A stretch of DNA of 64,000 nt from Cyclina sinensis (GCA_012932295.1 JAAONU010000006.1:33444882-33508881); one strand, 5' to 3'. Positions 1 to 12,560 are shown, counted from the first letter of the stretch. Numbers and translations: made by a program. The notes: generated from the sequence alone by a model not told the origin.

Positions 1-267
1 AGTGCTTGCGATGGAATTACGCAGGATTATAATGACATATCATCCGCAGATGAGGGTAATGATGCAAGTGATAATGGTGTTATCGTTATCAGCGATGACG
101 ACGATGCCGAGGGATCTGGAGATCGATCAATCTGCAGAGATTACGCTACGAAAAGACTTGTTAGCCAGTGGACATACACCATAAGAAAGACGTACACGTA
201 TCATGGTGAACAGGTTGTTCATGAACAGTTAGATACTAACTTTGATGTGTGGAATTATGAAATATAG
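1..267 (+). CDS. C-terminal end of an unidentified protein with a SUMO-interaction-like motif (5' partial)
   Basis: Frame 1 is open from the window edge to the stop TAG at 265-267, giving 88 codons with no start inside the window; the gene begins to the left. The peptide opens acidic and Asn/Asp/Ser-rich. It then carries VIVISDDDD at about residues 28-36, a hydrophobic V/I core followed by Ser and four Asp, which matches the classic SUMO-interacting motif. After this comes a basic, aromatic tail (QWTYTIRKTYTYHGEQ) ending DVWNYEI. Codon use looks like real coding sequence, with mixed GC content in an otherwise AT-rich region, and the frame is followed by a 3'UTR with poly(A) signals. The family is not recognised. 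A SUMO-binding nuclear protein or a transposon-encoded protein are both possible. An overlapping frame with an ATG at position 2 gives a low-complexity Met-rich peptide and is a shadow. Confidence 0.6.
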   Translation, partial: SACDGITQDYNDISSADEGNDASDNGVIVISDDDDAEGSGDRSICRDYATKRLVSQWTYTIRKTYTYHGEQVVHEQLDTNFDVWNYEI

Positions 268-480
268 TAAAGTTAAAGGCTGAACATTTGTATCATGTAA
301 ATGCTATCTGAAACAGTTATTAATTGTAAAATAGTTGATTTGTTTTGCAATGCACTATTGTTAACCTTTCTATAAACTAAATCGTTATATAACTGAAATA
401 TTGTTGAAACAAATTATGTATTAAATACTTGGTTACTTTCCGGCAGGAGTGTCGTGAATGTCACGATTTCGGTTAATGTC

Positions 481-504
481 CCGCCGGTGTGTGACTACCG
501 GCGG
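481..504 (+). other. GC-rich stem-loop in the 3'UTR
   Basis: CCGCCGGT (481-488) and ACCGGCGG (497-504) are perfect inverse complements separated by an 8-base loop. This is an isolated GC-rich hairpin in very AT-rich DNA. It could be an RNA stem-loop in the 3'UTR or the relic of an inserted element. Function is unknown. Confidence 0.5.
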
Positions 505-657
505 TGTTGGTGTCTGCCGTCGGTGTGCATGTTTTTCTTCTTTTTCCATGCTTTTTACGTGATTTGGTCTACTTATGTAATGTAACTAGTATATAAGGCG
601 CAACTTTTTTCCTTTTTTTTTGAGCCCTTTTCAGTTAGTTTGATATGTTACATACGA

Positions 658-684
658 AATAAATACATTATAACATGGAATAAA
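658..684 (+). promoter_or_regulatory. Tandem poly(A) signals
   Basis: AATAAA occurs at 658-663 and again at 679-684, about 390-420 bases after the stop codon at 265-267. They are plausible polyadenylation signals for the left-edge gene. AATAAA also occurs by chance in AT-rich DNA, so the link rests on position. Confidence 0.45.
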
Positions 685-690
685 TTTTAT

Positions 691-2920
691 TGGGAAACTG
701 ATTACTTTTACTTGGATTTTATATAGCTCTCCCGAAGTTTGGTTTTTAAAATGTGTGTTAAAATTCCAATGTGGTCTAACACGTCGCCACAAGCAAACAA
801 TCTGATTAATGTTAATGGATATTCAGACTTATTAGATTGTGCTCTATCTTTTGGCCCACAGTGACTGTCTTGCAATTTTGATACTGTATTTTTATGAATT
901 TTCACAGATATCATGAGAAATATGTCCCCTGCATATACATTTCTTGAATCTTGCAACTGGTGAACTCTGGCTTTTCCTCATTTTGCAGTTACTGGGACAG
1001 ACTTTCATGCAAACAGTTTTTCACTGATCTAAACAACCTGGGATTGAGATTTTTGTATGACCCAGTTTCAAAATTTGCCAAAATTTTTGCCAGGTTTTAG
1101 ATATTACTCTGTAGAATATATATGTGACTTTTATAGATCTAATAATGTTTTCTTTTGGTGCGTGCTAGAGATTTAGATAACAAAAACAAATACCAGTTTT
1201 TTGAAAGTCAATATTCAAAGCTGAATATGACAGCATAGAAAAGCTTGTTGGATGTGCAGGCAATATCATTTAGTGAAACTAGAATGTTTTAATTTTGTTA
1301 CTAAAAAGTTTACATCCAGTCAACTGGTTTTTAAGGAAAAGGTATGAAAAAGTGTACGGTAATTATTTTAGAAATCAGCAAAACATTTATTTTTGCACTG
1401 ACCTTGGCTGCCAATAAACTCAAGAGAGTATGAAGTCAAACATATTTCAGGACTTTTCCATTAGAATTTGGTGATAAAATGTGACATACAATGTATTCTG
1501 AAGGTTTCTACGGTTCTGAGCTGTTGACCTGGCATTTGAACAAACATGGCCTATTCACAATGTTCACAATGTTTTCCTTTTACCTTGCATTCAAGCATGG
1601 CCCAGTTTAAAAATTTTCTCATTTTTTTTCATTTGATTTAAGCTGGTCCCGTAGTATCTGAGCAACTATGACACAACTTTGAAGTTTTCCATGGCATCAG
1701 CAGGGATAATTTCTGAGCATATATCACTGAAACTGGTCCCAAAATGTGGCCTCACTGGTGTTTACAAGGTAACATGTTGACGACCAATACACACAACATA
1801 CGACATGTGACAACAACCAATGATGGACAAACAGCCAGTCACAAAAGCTCACCCAGAGGCCAGCAAAGCCTAAAATCTGCATCTATTAGATAAATACAAA
1901 TGAAAAATGGAGGAATCAGTACACAAATAAGTCTCCTAAAGATTGTATTCAAAGATCATTTAAAATCAAAACCACTCAAAAGCTATCAATACATCATTGT
2001 GTATAGTCTTTAAATAAATAATTTTTTCCATGATTATGCCTTTCATAAATCAGGTGGGAGGTAGAAATCAAAGTAGGCTAATAGGAACTTGAACCAATGA
2101 AAAGAAAAGGAACAAACAGATAGTTATGTCTGTAGTATTCAAGAACTTCCTCAGGACCGAACTGCATTTGTTTTGATTCTCTAAATAGATTTTTGTCTAT
2201 GGGAAAGACAAAGAATATCCAAAACAATGGCGCGTCAAAGTAAGAAATATCAATAGAACATTTCCTCAAGAAGAAACACATTAACTGTACATTATTGGGA
2301 GAAATTCAATGCTTAGGTAAAATGGAAGCATTTACAAAGGTAACTTATACCTTTATTGCAACTCTAATGTAATTTACAAGTTACCTGATATCTGAAGAGA
2401 TAGTTTTCCAAAGGCCAAAGTATGTGTTTCCCAGAAATAACTCTAGGTGATCTTACACTTAACTTTCTTGTTAGACACTAATTGATGATATGGAAGAACC
2501 AATCACAACTAGATGTTTTTGTAAAAAAAAAAAGCATGTCTCCCCCAGTGCATCATTGAAACAGGGACACAAAAGAGACGACAGAGGTCAGCTAGCGGAA
2601 GGAAAAGAATTGTGAACAGGGAATTATAAGGAATGAACGTGTTGGAAAAAGGCCATAGTATAACAAGAAGTACTTTTGTTGCAGAAGAAGAGATATAACA
2701 AAACCTATATAGAAAAAGCTTTTAATGTATAAAGTGACACATTTGTTGGAAATATTTTTTAGCTACCTTTGTCTTAGTTACCTCAAAGGAGAAAATATAA
2801 TACAGTATCATATGAAGTTATCAAAAGGTGCTCTACTTATCAAATGGAAACAAAGTGTGACAGATGAACAACTGACACTGCAAAAACATATTTAACAGTC
2901 TGGCTGAAATAACGCACTCT
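691..2920. other. Non-coding, no supported gene
   Basis: AT-rich sequence with stop codons in all frames and only short chance ORFs. Around 1780-1870 there is a remnant of the dispersed family that carries the phrase 'cacaaaagctcac' (compare 62560 and 55030). Nothing else is recognisable. Confidence 0.5.
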
Positions 2921-2929
2921 AGGTATTGA

Positions 2930-3285
2930 TCGGAGAATTTTTTCATATTTAAGTCAATGTGATATTGGCCTTTGACCTACACACCAAAAAAAAACAATAG
3001 GCCATAGTAATTTAATCATCTTATGAAGTTTGAAGAAACTAGGTCAAATAGAACTCTAATTATTGAGCATAAACAAATTTTCCATTTAAGGTCACTATGA
3101 CCTTGACCTTTGATCAGCTGACCACAAAATCAATAGGCTTCTTCTACTCAACAAGGACAATCACCCTATGAAGCCTGAAGACTCTGGGTCAAATAGAACT
3201 CAAGTTATTGAGCGGAAACCATTTTCAAGTTAAAGATTACTGTGACCTTGACCTTTGACTGGCTGACACTAGAAACAATAGGCTT
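2930..3285. repeat. Dispersed repeat with 'tgaccttgaccttt' modules
   Basis: Two or three imperfect modules of about 130-150 bp repeat the order: 'tgaccttgacctttga', an 'aataggcttctt' block, 'cctatgaagtttgaag', and 'ggtcaaatagaactc...ttattgag'. The same order recurs at 29340-29780, so this is a dispersed family and not a single-locus repeat. No coding potential is seen. Confidence 0.7.
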
Positions 3286-3498
3286 CTTTTGGAAAACAGC
3301 GATTCCATTTTAGTATCAATTTTCATTGTTTTAGAAGCAAAAGCTGAATTGAAAAATGACAAACTAGATAATCAAAACAATATGGGAAATATTTATTTTA
3401 CTAATTCGGCAAGAAATCCTACCGTAATTTCTTACTGTAAGTTGTTTTTTAAGCATTTGATTATACTATCAAGAACATATACCATCCGCCATTAAGGT

Positions 3499-3527
3499 AT
3501 TTATAAAGAGCCGACTGCGCATGCGCG
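3499..3527. promoter_or_regulatory. Candidate promoter element: NRF-1-type palindrome near a TATA-like sequence
   Basis: TGCGCATGCGCG at 3516-3527 matches the NRF-1 consensus YGCGCAYGCGCR exactly, in DNA that otherwise has few CpGs. A TATA-like 'tatttataaag' lies just upstream (about 3499-3509) and 'ccgccatt' just before that. No downstream exon was identified on either strand, so this is a motif observation only. Confidence 0.3.
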
Positions 3528-3529
3528 CG

Positions 3530-5865
3530 ACACCATATTTTCACAATTTTCGAGTGTCCATTCCCTCTCAATTAAGGCCCTGGTCTGATCAAAAGTAATA
3601 TAATCAATTTGTAAGATCACCTGCCATAAAATTTTGCTATTTGTCTCAACTTTATCATTGATTGGGTCATAAAAAAGATTATTGCTTTGTTTTGACAGCT
3701 ATGCAGAATATACAAGGGTCCCATTTGGGCAGGTTAATTTGCATAAATCCCACAGTATAAGGCGTGATTTATGGATCTTTGATATTTCATTGGATATTAA
3801 TTTATAAGCAGACACAAATTTCTACTTGATGGACATGCCATATTATTATTTTTCAAACAATATCTCAACGTGAAAATACACTGTTGTGTGAATTTCCATT
3901 CCAGTGAAATAAATGTTAACACATTAGATCACCTCATTCCATTTCAATTTTACTACATTTAAATGAAAAAGAATTTGTTTATGACGTAAACATCATGTGA
4001 TGAAGTGTTACGCAGCATGTTAAAACGTGGAGGAGATAGTTTTATATAGAACCACATCATGGAAGAAATTGGAATATTTATTAATATTTATTAAGGTAAA
4101 ATTACAACTTGTTCTCCCGGCACAAAGTTTGAATTTACTTATAAAAATCGAGAAGTAATCACATTATTTTATTTAATTTAAAATTTATAGCATGTTATTT
4201 TTATAAATGTGCTTTTATCATGTTTCTTGGACTTGTGGTTTCGTGGTATTTTTTTATTTAAAAACGGATGTGTTATGAGCAGTGTAATTCTGCACTACCG
4301 CCTGTTACAGTAGGGATAAATCTACGTCACAGCTTAAAATTGCAGCGGAAACTATCGATGTCGAAACAGAAACAGCCGATCATCAAAAACACGTTTTTTC
4401 TTATCAAAAGCAATATTTTCATAATTTCGCAGTTAAACCATTTTAATCAGTACATTATGATTATTTTGAATAGACAAAGTTGCTATAGTCGTGTCACATG
4501 ACCTTTAAGCAATGTCTCTAATATATGATCCTGCTAGTAAATATTCCCAACGTGTGCTGCAGCTCTAGCAATCCAAGATGGCATCCAAGATGGCCACCAT
4601 AAGTTACAAATTCAGTGAAATTTATGTGCTGAATGTGACAGTTTTAATTAATATTGTATTGGTAGATATTAGCAAGAATATTATTCATTTTATAATGTAA
4701 TTCAAACTGACATGTAAGTGTGACTATTTTACAGTTGAGGTCAAGGTATTTCAAATTCAAAATAAGAACAAATTATACCTCAAAATTTGATATTTCTTCT
4801 TTCTTTTTCATAATTTTTAAGATGTATTTTTGTACTTTAGAAAATTATTCAACCTATATTAATGCATTTTAATTTATTTCTACCCTTCTCAGTTTTTAAT
4901 CTTTCATCACATAGTTTTTAATTTAATGGAATTTGTACAAAACAAACAACAATGAAAAGACCCATTAATTGCTGTGTTACTTTGAGCAGACTTCCCACAG
5001 GACGTGGCAAAAGCCCTGATTCAAATAAATAGATTATCAATAGTGTGGAGTGGAACAAAACAAGATAAGTTAAATCATGCAGTTTTCATATTTATGGCTG
5101 ATGTGTAAGTATAATCATACAGTACTTCTAAAGGATTTTAAAATCACTGAAATCATTAACTCAAGCACAATGAACATAGCTCATACTTCACTAGATTATC
5201 AATGGCAACTAGATCTGTAATAAACTTACTTTAATCCTCCAAGTACGGCTCCATAATTACTTAGGATTTACTTTCTTATGACTTAAAACATCCTTGTTTG
5301 GGGAAATCTCCAAAGACTCCAAAGAAAACGAAGACTGCAAGAAAATTTGTCATTTTTCTGTCCATCATTTGGATGCATATAATAATCTGGCCTTGGCTAC
5401 TGATTTTCAACGTCCATTTGATAAGCTGTTCAAGCAGCTCTTTTTATTCTAAGACACAAAATCTGAAACACTTCTATTCTCAAGACTGCAGTGACAGAAA
5501 ATAACAGAAAGATAAGTAGGATATGACCGATCTTTCATTTAAAATCTAGACCATGCAGTAAAATATTTCAAATAAATGCTGTTGCTGTTGCCATCATTTA
5601 AGTTGGCAAAGATAATACTGAAAGAGCAATAATAAAGATATTGATCATAAACATGCGGTTTTTGATAAAACAATGACGTTACATACAGTAAGATGTACAA
5701 AATATATAGCAATTTACATGACCATACATAATGCAATGACATAATCGTGCAATGACAGATACTTTTAAAGAACAGATACCATATATTTTTTAAATGGATA
5801 ATAATAATCAATAAACAAAACTGCATACTTAACACCTTATCTTTGGAAAAAAACTACCTGTTGCC
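3530..5865. other. Non-coding, no supported gene
   Basis: AT-rich sequence with no convincing exon. At 4573-4595 there are two successive 'ccaagatggc' copies (YY1-like AAGATGGC), which may mark a second promoter-like spot. The open frame at 5298-5504 (+) lacks protein-like features beyond a lysine-rich start and is not called as a gene. Confidence 0.45.
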
Positions 5866-5869
5866 TGTT

Positions 5870-6815
5870 TGAAACAATAAATGTGACACAGACAATAATA
5901 ACCCCGAACCATGGCAATTGTCATGGTAATGCTTATAACTTGATGTTAACTTGATCATTAAAATGTCCTAAAATATTTTGCAGTCTGCGAACTGAACAAA
6001 GTACCCATACGTCTAGGAGTAAAATTATTTATTATATGTCCCTTACCTATCTGCACGGTTGGTAGAATCAAAGAATTTCCACAACTGATGTGTTTCAAAG
6101 ATACTGATCTAGTATTTTGTACCCATAGGTCAGTATACATGTCTCTACTACAGAAAAAGTGTTTCAAAACAGTTTCTTATCTTTAAATTTTTGGATTTCT
6201 TTATGCTCTGGGCCCATGGCAGTTGAACACCTTAGGCTAAAATCTAATTCAATATTATACTGCAGAAGTTGCGCACAGAAGAAATATTAAGTAAAATTAA
6301 ACAAAGGGCCATAACTCTGCCAAAATAATTGAATCACAATCAACTGGGTATTTGAGCTGCAGCACTTGATAATGATTTTTCTGTGAAAGATAGAGGAAAA
6401 TTGCATGAAAAATATAGAAGGCTTTGTTCACATAAGCAATATTAAGTAAAATTTAACAAAGATGAATAACTATGTTAAAAATAATCAAACTGCAAAATCC
6501 TGATAAAATATACTGTGGCACTTGTTAACGATCATTCTGTAAAACTTTGGTGAACATCATATGAGAATTGTGGGAGGAGTTGTGTACAGAAGCAATATTA
6601 AGTAAAATTTAACAAAGGGCAAGAACTATGCCAAAAATGATCAAATGGCAAAAGCCTAAGTATATGAACTGCTGCACTTGATAATAATCATTCTGTGAAA
6701 GACTGGTGACAATCGCATGGGAATGGTAGCAGTTGCACACAGAAGATGGGACAGACGAATGGAATAATGGACAAACAGTGCAACTACTATATGCCACATT
6801 TCAGGGGCATAACAA
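5870..6815. repeat. Composite dispersed repeat, copy 1 (second copy at 39165-39965)
   Basis: The left part (5935-6176) is clearly homologous to 39216-39452. Shared phrases include 'gaactgaacaaagtaccc', 'actgatgtgtttcaaa', 'tagtattttgtacccatagg' and 'cagaaaaagtgtttcaaa'. The right part is a tandem of modules of about 150 bp built on 'aaagggcaataactctgcc', 'gcacttgataatgatcat' and 'agcaatattaagtaaaatt'. It closes with 'atatgccac...ggggcataa'. Both copies have the same order and orientation, so this is one composite element. Confidence 0.75.
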
Positions 6816-6871
6816 TACTCTCTCTTATTTATCTGTCATATCATATTTCCAGGCTCTTCAACAGTATATTT

Positions 6872-7025
6872 GAAAAAACTAGGAGAAAACTAGGAAGCCA
6901 ACATACAAAAAACTAGGAGAAAACTAGGAAGCCTACATACAAAAAACTAGGAGAAAACTAGGAAGCCAACATACAAAAAACTAGGAAAAATATAGGAAGA
7001 CTAGGACTTTTGAGACAAAAACTGG
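6872..7025. repeat. Minisatellite, about 34-bp unit, about 4 copies
   Basis: Near-identical units contain 'aaaaaactaggagaaaac' followed by 'taggaagccaacatac'. The last copy is diverged. The array sits just after the composite repeat that ends near 6815. The 'aaactagg' core also appears in the array at 63232-64000, possibly by chance. Confidence 0.85.
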
Positions 7026-8760
7026 GAGTTATTTGCAGGTAAAATCTTACCTTTGATGTGTCTTTTTATTTTTTTTTATTTTTTATACATTGTAGTTGTT
7101 CGCATCAATGAAGCATGGTCCAACCTTGATAAATCATCATCTGAGAAAGCTGTACAATGCACCAGAGATGCCAGACAACACTATCAGATATACTCTTACC
7201 CTTTATCCAACTTATTCTCATATAAAAAAAAGACATTCTAAGAATCCTTGATCAACATCATCAAGATGAAGAACAAGAATATTCTTACTCCTTTTGACAA
7301 ACTGTTTTCTTACAGCACAGAGAGCAATCTAAATTAATGCCATTCGTTTATCATTCTTAAAGTTTTTTTTAGTATCCTTTTAATGTTTACACAAACGTCT
7401 TTTTTTTCTCTAGGAAGATCACAGACAAACATTTACTGCTCTCTTTCTAGTTTGAACAAATAGAAACATAGTAACTATGATATTTTAGAAACTGGCAACG
7501 TTTAATTGACTAGGCAAACCAACAAAATGCTACAGCTAAACTAAATCCCATGCGTCTCTTTATCATCATTATTTGCTAAATTTGTGGAGGGCTATTTGTT
7601 TCTTGCTGCTGTTTTTTTCTACCTAAATTATATTACTGTTCTTCAGAAGAATAACATTTTTAATGTCTTTTTGTTTAAATATTTCCTAATCTTCTCAATA
7701 AAGCTCTCACCAGTATTGCTCAACTGATCATATCTGAGATATTACCAATTTGTTCGTAATATGTATTTACGATGCTATAAACTGCACGTAATTCATAAGT
7801 CTGCAGAGAAAAATTAATAAATAGAAACAAAAAATTGCATCAATGTTGTAAGCCAATTAGATTACTCAAAATGCTTTATTTCTTACAATGCATGAAATGT
7901 AAGCCTATAGCACCATAAAACTGTCAAAAATGAAGTTTTCTGTAGTTTGGGTATAAACCTTCATCATCCACTGTGAGTTATTTTTACAGTTACGGTATAA
8001 ACTTATGTTGTGGAAAGGAATATAGGTTTTCTGAATTCAGAAATATATTTCTGTCTCCTATCTACAGTACGAAGAACAGACATTCAAAATAATAAAATCT
8101 AAAAAGATAGCAATTTTAGTAATAACTGACAGCATTGAGTTGTGCATCTTAATAAAATACACTGATCTTACCCATAGAAGGCAATACAGTATTGTCAGCT
8201 TCCTTCTCTGGGTGAACGAAAAGTAGGTTAAAATTAACTTAACATATTTACCCTCAAGCCACTATATTAACAATATTAATTAATAACCTTTGAGGATGAT
8301 TTGTACCTAGATTATCAAGAGGCACCCCTGCCCAAATTTTTTTTAAGCTATTTCTGAGATTTGGAAGTCGGAATTTCCAGGACTTTTGCCAATTTTCCAG
8401 GACATCTAACTATGCACATATTTTTCATAGTTTACCATAGTCAGTAAGAAATTGTTTTTGGTGGGGAAAGTAGTACACATGGTTTCAAATCAGTCAGTTC
8501 CAGAACTTTTTGTTCTAGTTTTAAGAATGTATGTAGCAGTAATAATAAACATATAAAAAATTCTAAAGTGCACACAATTTATTTCATATGGCTAGATCTA
8601 TCAAGTATCGAATGAGGTAGCTATCTAATTATGTCACTTCTCATCATTCCCGTTTGCTAGTAAAATGCTGTATCTATCCCATGTTCAGCATCGTGTGGGT
8701 TAGACAAGGGTTAAGTGTTCAGTGATTTTGAAATTTGCAAAACATGGTTTACGAGGGAAA
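7026..8760. other. Non-coding, no supported gene
   Basis: AT-rich sequence with frequent stops on both strands. Around 8325-8410 there is a fragment with 'ttccaggacttttgcc' and 'ttttccaggacatc', resembling the ends of a DNA-transposon-like repeat, but no border can be set. Confidence 0.45.
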
Positions 8761-8764
8761 TTTG

Positions 8765-8955
8765 TTGACAGTACGATGGCAAAGTGCAACAGTACGATGG
8801 TGACAGTATGATAGTACAGTGGTGAAGCACTACAGTAAGATGGACAGTCAACATCATTCTGTTGCGCTTTGTCATCATACTGTAGTACTGTCACCATTAT
8901 ACTGTTGCTCTTCACCATCGTACTGTCACCATCATACTGTTGTTCTGTCAACATC
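8765..8955. repeat. Imperfect inverted repeat made of 'acagtacgatggtg' units
   Basis: The left half (about 8765-8850) holds several 'acagta(c/t)gat(g)gtg' units reading forward. The right half (about 8852-8952) holds the same unit as its reverse complement ('caccatcgtactgt', 'caccatcatactgt'). Transcribed, the segment could fold into a long hairpin. Open frames on both strands are by-products of the repeat. Confidence 0.75.
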
Positions 8956-9825
8956 ACATTCTCACGTTTCGCATTCTCAGGGAGAATACGCTGGCCCTAA
9001 CGAAAGACCATATTAAATCATCTTGAATATTTTAAAAATATTTTGTGTTTCGTAAGATAAATGAATTCTCCTTCGATTAAAATAAGTTTATCAAAGTTTC
9101 GGTTTGTATTTTTCTAAATGAATATTAATTAGAGGATGAGCATGGTGACGAAAATATTCAAGTAAATGGGCCTGTTTATTTTTGTATAGATGCAGTATCT
9201 ATCAAATGTCAAAAGATACTGTTCCCACACATACAATTATCTCAATATTTTACAAGATTTCCTTCATTAACTGTGATGCTTATGGTAGAAAACGACCGAG
9301 TTATTTGGGATCCCAGTTAAATATAGATTTTTCACATGCGTTCAAATGGTTAAAAATAGAAACTAATTTACCTTAAAAAACTTGAAAGCTAGGCACTGAG
9401 TTGCTGACTGAAAGGTCATGAGAAGGTGACCTTCTTTTGGTGACGTTCAGATCCCAAAAGCAGAGCATTATTAAGGAGCTGATTTTAATCAGATTCAGGG
9501 GCCATGTTGTTTCAAACATTTCATACTCATGAATAATTAATGATGTATTTTCATTGATTTCAGCAATATTTCCTTTGACAATCTTAGCAAATAAAATTAC
9601 TTGTTAAATTTTAACATGAAAATATATTCATAATTCTGGGAAATACATCCATTTAAAGTAACAACATCCCTGTTTTAGGTTACAGGCCAACCTTCAAAAT
9701 TGAAGAGTATTTATCTGTAATGTGTAATATTATTAAACTAAGAGTTCCTTCACTTTTCTCATTAATATTCATGAAAACGAATTATCAAAAATCAATTGTC
9801 CCAAGTATGGATTATATACCAAGGG
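8956..9825. other. Non-coding, no supported gene
   Basis: AT-rich DNA. The open frame at 9182-9376 (+) has no recognisable features. Nothing else stands out. Confidence 0.45.
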
Positions 9826-9829
9826 TAAC

Positions 9830-11800
9830 TGACAATGTCATGTAGCATAGTGTCTAATTTTGAAATGTAATGTTGACAGCATGAAAAATTATATCTGAGT
9901 GCTTGTGAAAATAAATTGCTGCTGACCTTGAAAAACATGAACTCTGTCAGTTTTTCCATACAGTGTCTCATACGGTAATTCATTTGCATATTAGTTTCTA
10001 GGTAACAGTCTCTCTGGGATAACATCTGCATATGCTAAGTCAACATGAGAGACTGAAGTTTATACTTCTGCACCAGACATGTTTCTTGTTAATGTTGCAA
10101 TGTATGATCATGCTACATTAGCAGGAATACAAATTATATCTAATATGAATTTTTACTGAATCTGCAGACAGAGAACATGGAAAGAAAGTCAAACTGTCTT
10201 GGCTTAAATCGTCAATTCTGTTGCCATTCTTCTGGGCAATGGTAGCATTCTTTACAAAAAATGGCTGCCTAGAGGCTACAGTTTCATTTAATGTTAACAG
10301 ACATTGCCAGAAAGTAATCTGATTCTCAAGATTCATGTGACGGTTCCAATATTCTGAACTCTCGGTCTACAAAATAAATACAATAACATTTAATGTCATT
10401 GGCAAAATAGCAAAGAAAGCAAATGCATATTAAAGGATTGATTTATTTCCTGATCGAAGACAATAACTGAATTTGTACTGCATTTCTTATTTCAGATGCT
10501 TTGCTTTGGAAGTTCATATCTTTTAACAGATGAACAAAACACTAAAACTTCAGTGTTCCATTTCTACTTTGTAAAAAAAAGTTCCTCTATGTGAATAAAG
10601 CAACTGCTATCTTTCTTTGATAGATAAAATAAATATCTATGACTGAAATGTTATGACACTACAGTACACTACAGTTACATATACAGGTTTCTTTATGGAA
10701 ATTAATCTACAACTGCTTAGTCTGTTTTAATGCACAGACATTTCCAATGCACGAGTATGGCAGTGGTGCAGACATAGAGTTCCAAATGCTTAATCCATAG
10801 TGTATGGATTCAAATCTAGGAAGAATTTGACAGGTATAAAACATTTTCTGATTAGCATGCATACTGGTCAAACATGTACAACAAAAAAGAATCCTACTAC
10901 AACAATACAGTTTGTCATTATTCTAAAACTATGTCAACTGTGCCAGCGCAAACAGATAATTTAAGCTTAAACAAATGTAGCTTACATTTAACATGTTACT
11001 ATAAATAGTAACATGTTACTATAAGCAAAACCTTCAAGGTGTTCTTGCAGGAGCACGGGTATTTATTAATTTATTAAACTTACATCAACTGAAAAGGCAA
11101 CACAAGTCACACAGGTGAATGAGACAGTATGGAAATACAACAATGATATTAGTACCCTTTATTTAATCTTTTATGCTACTAAACTTTCCTAGAGGCAATG
11201 AACCTGGACATATAATAAGAATAAGGCAAAATCAACTAGCTTTAGACAAGATTCTTTAGAATGAACAGAAATTTTATGTTCATTCATTGTCCAAAATACT
11301 AGAAGCAAAACTGGTCTCACATTGACTATCAATTCTGGAAAAGATGAAAAATTTAGAGGTACTTTACGTAAACTCTTTTAACCCTTTAACCATGTATGTG
11401 TTTTATGTTAATATTTAAAAATAAAATTGAATGACAAAAACATTAAGAAGCAGCAAAAACTAGCAGTTTTATAATCTTTCCCTGCAGTGAAAAGTTCAAG
11501 TATATATGTCAGATGCTTCTGTCCCAAGAGCCTTAATAATTTCCAGGCACAAGCATCCAGACAGGCATCGATCCCCAGTGGGGCTATGACAGAAAGACAG
11601 AAATATAAGAAAATTGCTATCAATGCCATTAATATTCCTACCATACAAGGATAATGCAAATAACTTTTTTTTTAGAAACTCTACATTATCAGAAATGGAA
11701 ATGATGCAGTGCATGAAATTTTCAATAGGAACAGAGTATGTATTGTTGGCTGTTTTTATATTATAAATCTAAATTACTGTATATCTTGTTTTTCACTGAT
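9830..11800. repeat. Diverged duplicated segment A
   Basis: Colinear by-eye matches link this segment to 16805-22840. The pairs are 9950-10130 with 16805-16990 ('gtaac(a)gtctctc', 'tctgcatat...aagtcaac', 'atgatcatg'); 10310-10350 with 19455-19500 ('ttcatgtgac(g/a)gttc'); 11110-11180 with 21770-21840; and 11525-11700 with 22620-22790. Spacing changes because arrays and elements were inserted in the second copy. No intact coding frame is shared, so the conserved blocks look non-coding. At about 10989-11024 a 'agtaacatgttactata' motif occurs twice in a row. Confidence 0.6.
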
Positions 11801-11899
11801 TAGCCAGAAGATTTTGAGGAGACTGAGTATCAGAAATGGGAACTAACATATTCAAAATTCTCTTATTAACATGGAGGTGAAAAGATGTATCATACATGT

Positions 11900-12560
11900 G
11901 ATATCCCGGCGGGATTTAAGAAAGTCCCGTTATTCCACATCAATTCCAGCTGTCCCGGTATTAATTACAAATTCCCGTTATTAAAATCAAGAAGAAAAAA
12001 ATCTTTCATCTGCCGACATCAATAACTTGCTCAGTTCCGGTTATGGGCGGAGCTTATACTCTGAAACGGCGATCAATACAATACTACCTTCAAAGTATTG
12101 ACCAATCAGAGCGCATTTTACTACTTTCATTGAATTAATCCTGTGTTGACACTCGATACACAATTAACACATTTAGCCATCAACGGGTGTTGAATTGGGT
12201 CAATATAATTCGATTGGGGATGTACACCCAGTAGAAAATTGTTGTGTACAACTTAACAAATTAATTGAATGCTTAATTTTAAAGGCAAACGGTTAAACAT
12301 CAATGCATTACTAGTGTTACTCTAACCTTTTAAACAGTGTAAGGAAATGACTAAAATACTTTTTGGTATTTTTGATTTAATTCTCGGATTTATTTATAAG
12401 AAAAGGTCAAGTAGTTTTAAGACAAGCCTAACAAATTGTAGGAAACCAATTTCAGCAAATATTTAGTTCATTAAACATAAGGCAGAGTGAAAATCTCAGA
12501 TAAATTCTGTTTGTCATATATTTCCGCGACCCCGCCGTATTTTAATATTTATAGAAAACA
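11900..12560. mobile_element. Possible non-autonomous DNA element rich in 'cccgg/cccgt'
   Basis: A GC-rich edge at about 11905 ('atcccggcgggattt') leads into 'gtcccgttattcc', 'tgtcccggtattaa' and 'aaattcccgttatt'. The style resembles the ends of the better-bounded element at 37888-38798. The other end may be near 12525-12545 ('gaccccgccgtattttaat'). No inverted ends or target duplication could be confirmed. Confidence 0.35.

Larger units (their letters stand above)
268..690 (+). other. 3' untranslated region of the partial left-edge gene
   Basis: This AT-rich stretch follows the stop codon at 265-267 and ends at the two AATAAA hexamers near 658-684. It contains a GC-rich island at about 430-540 with a hairpin. 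No other open frame of note is present. The extent is inferred from the poly(A) signals and no cleavage site can be proven. Confidence 0.45.

Noticed and set aside
2..184. 60-codon frame starting at ATG on base 2-3
   Set aside because: It overlaps the better-supported frame 1, and its composition is Met-rich as expected for a shifted frame.
10118..10336. 72-codon - strand frame (contains CLLTLNETVASRQPFFVKNA)
   Set aside because: It looked protein-like, but the frame is not preserved in the paralogous block near 19455, and no splice borders are evident.
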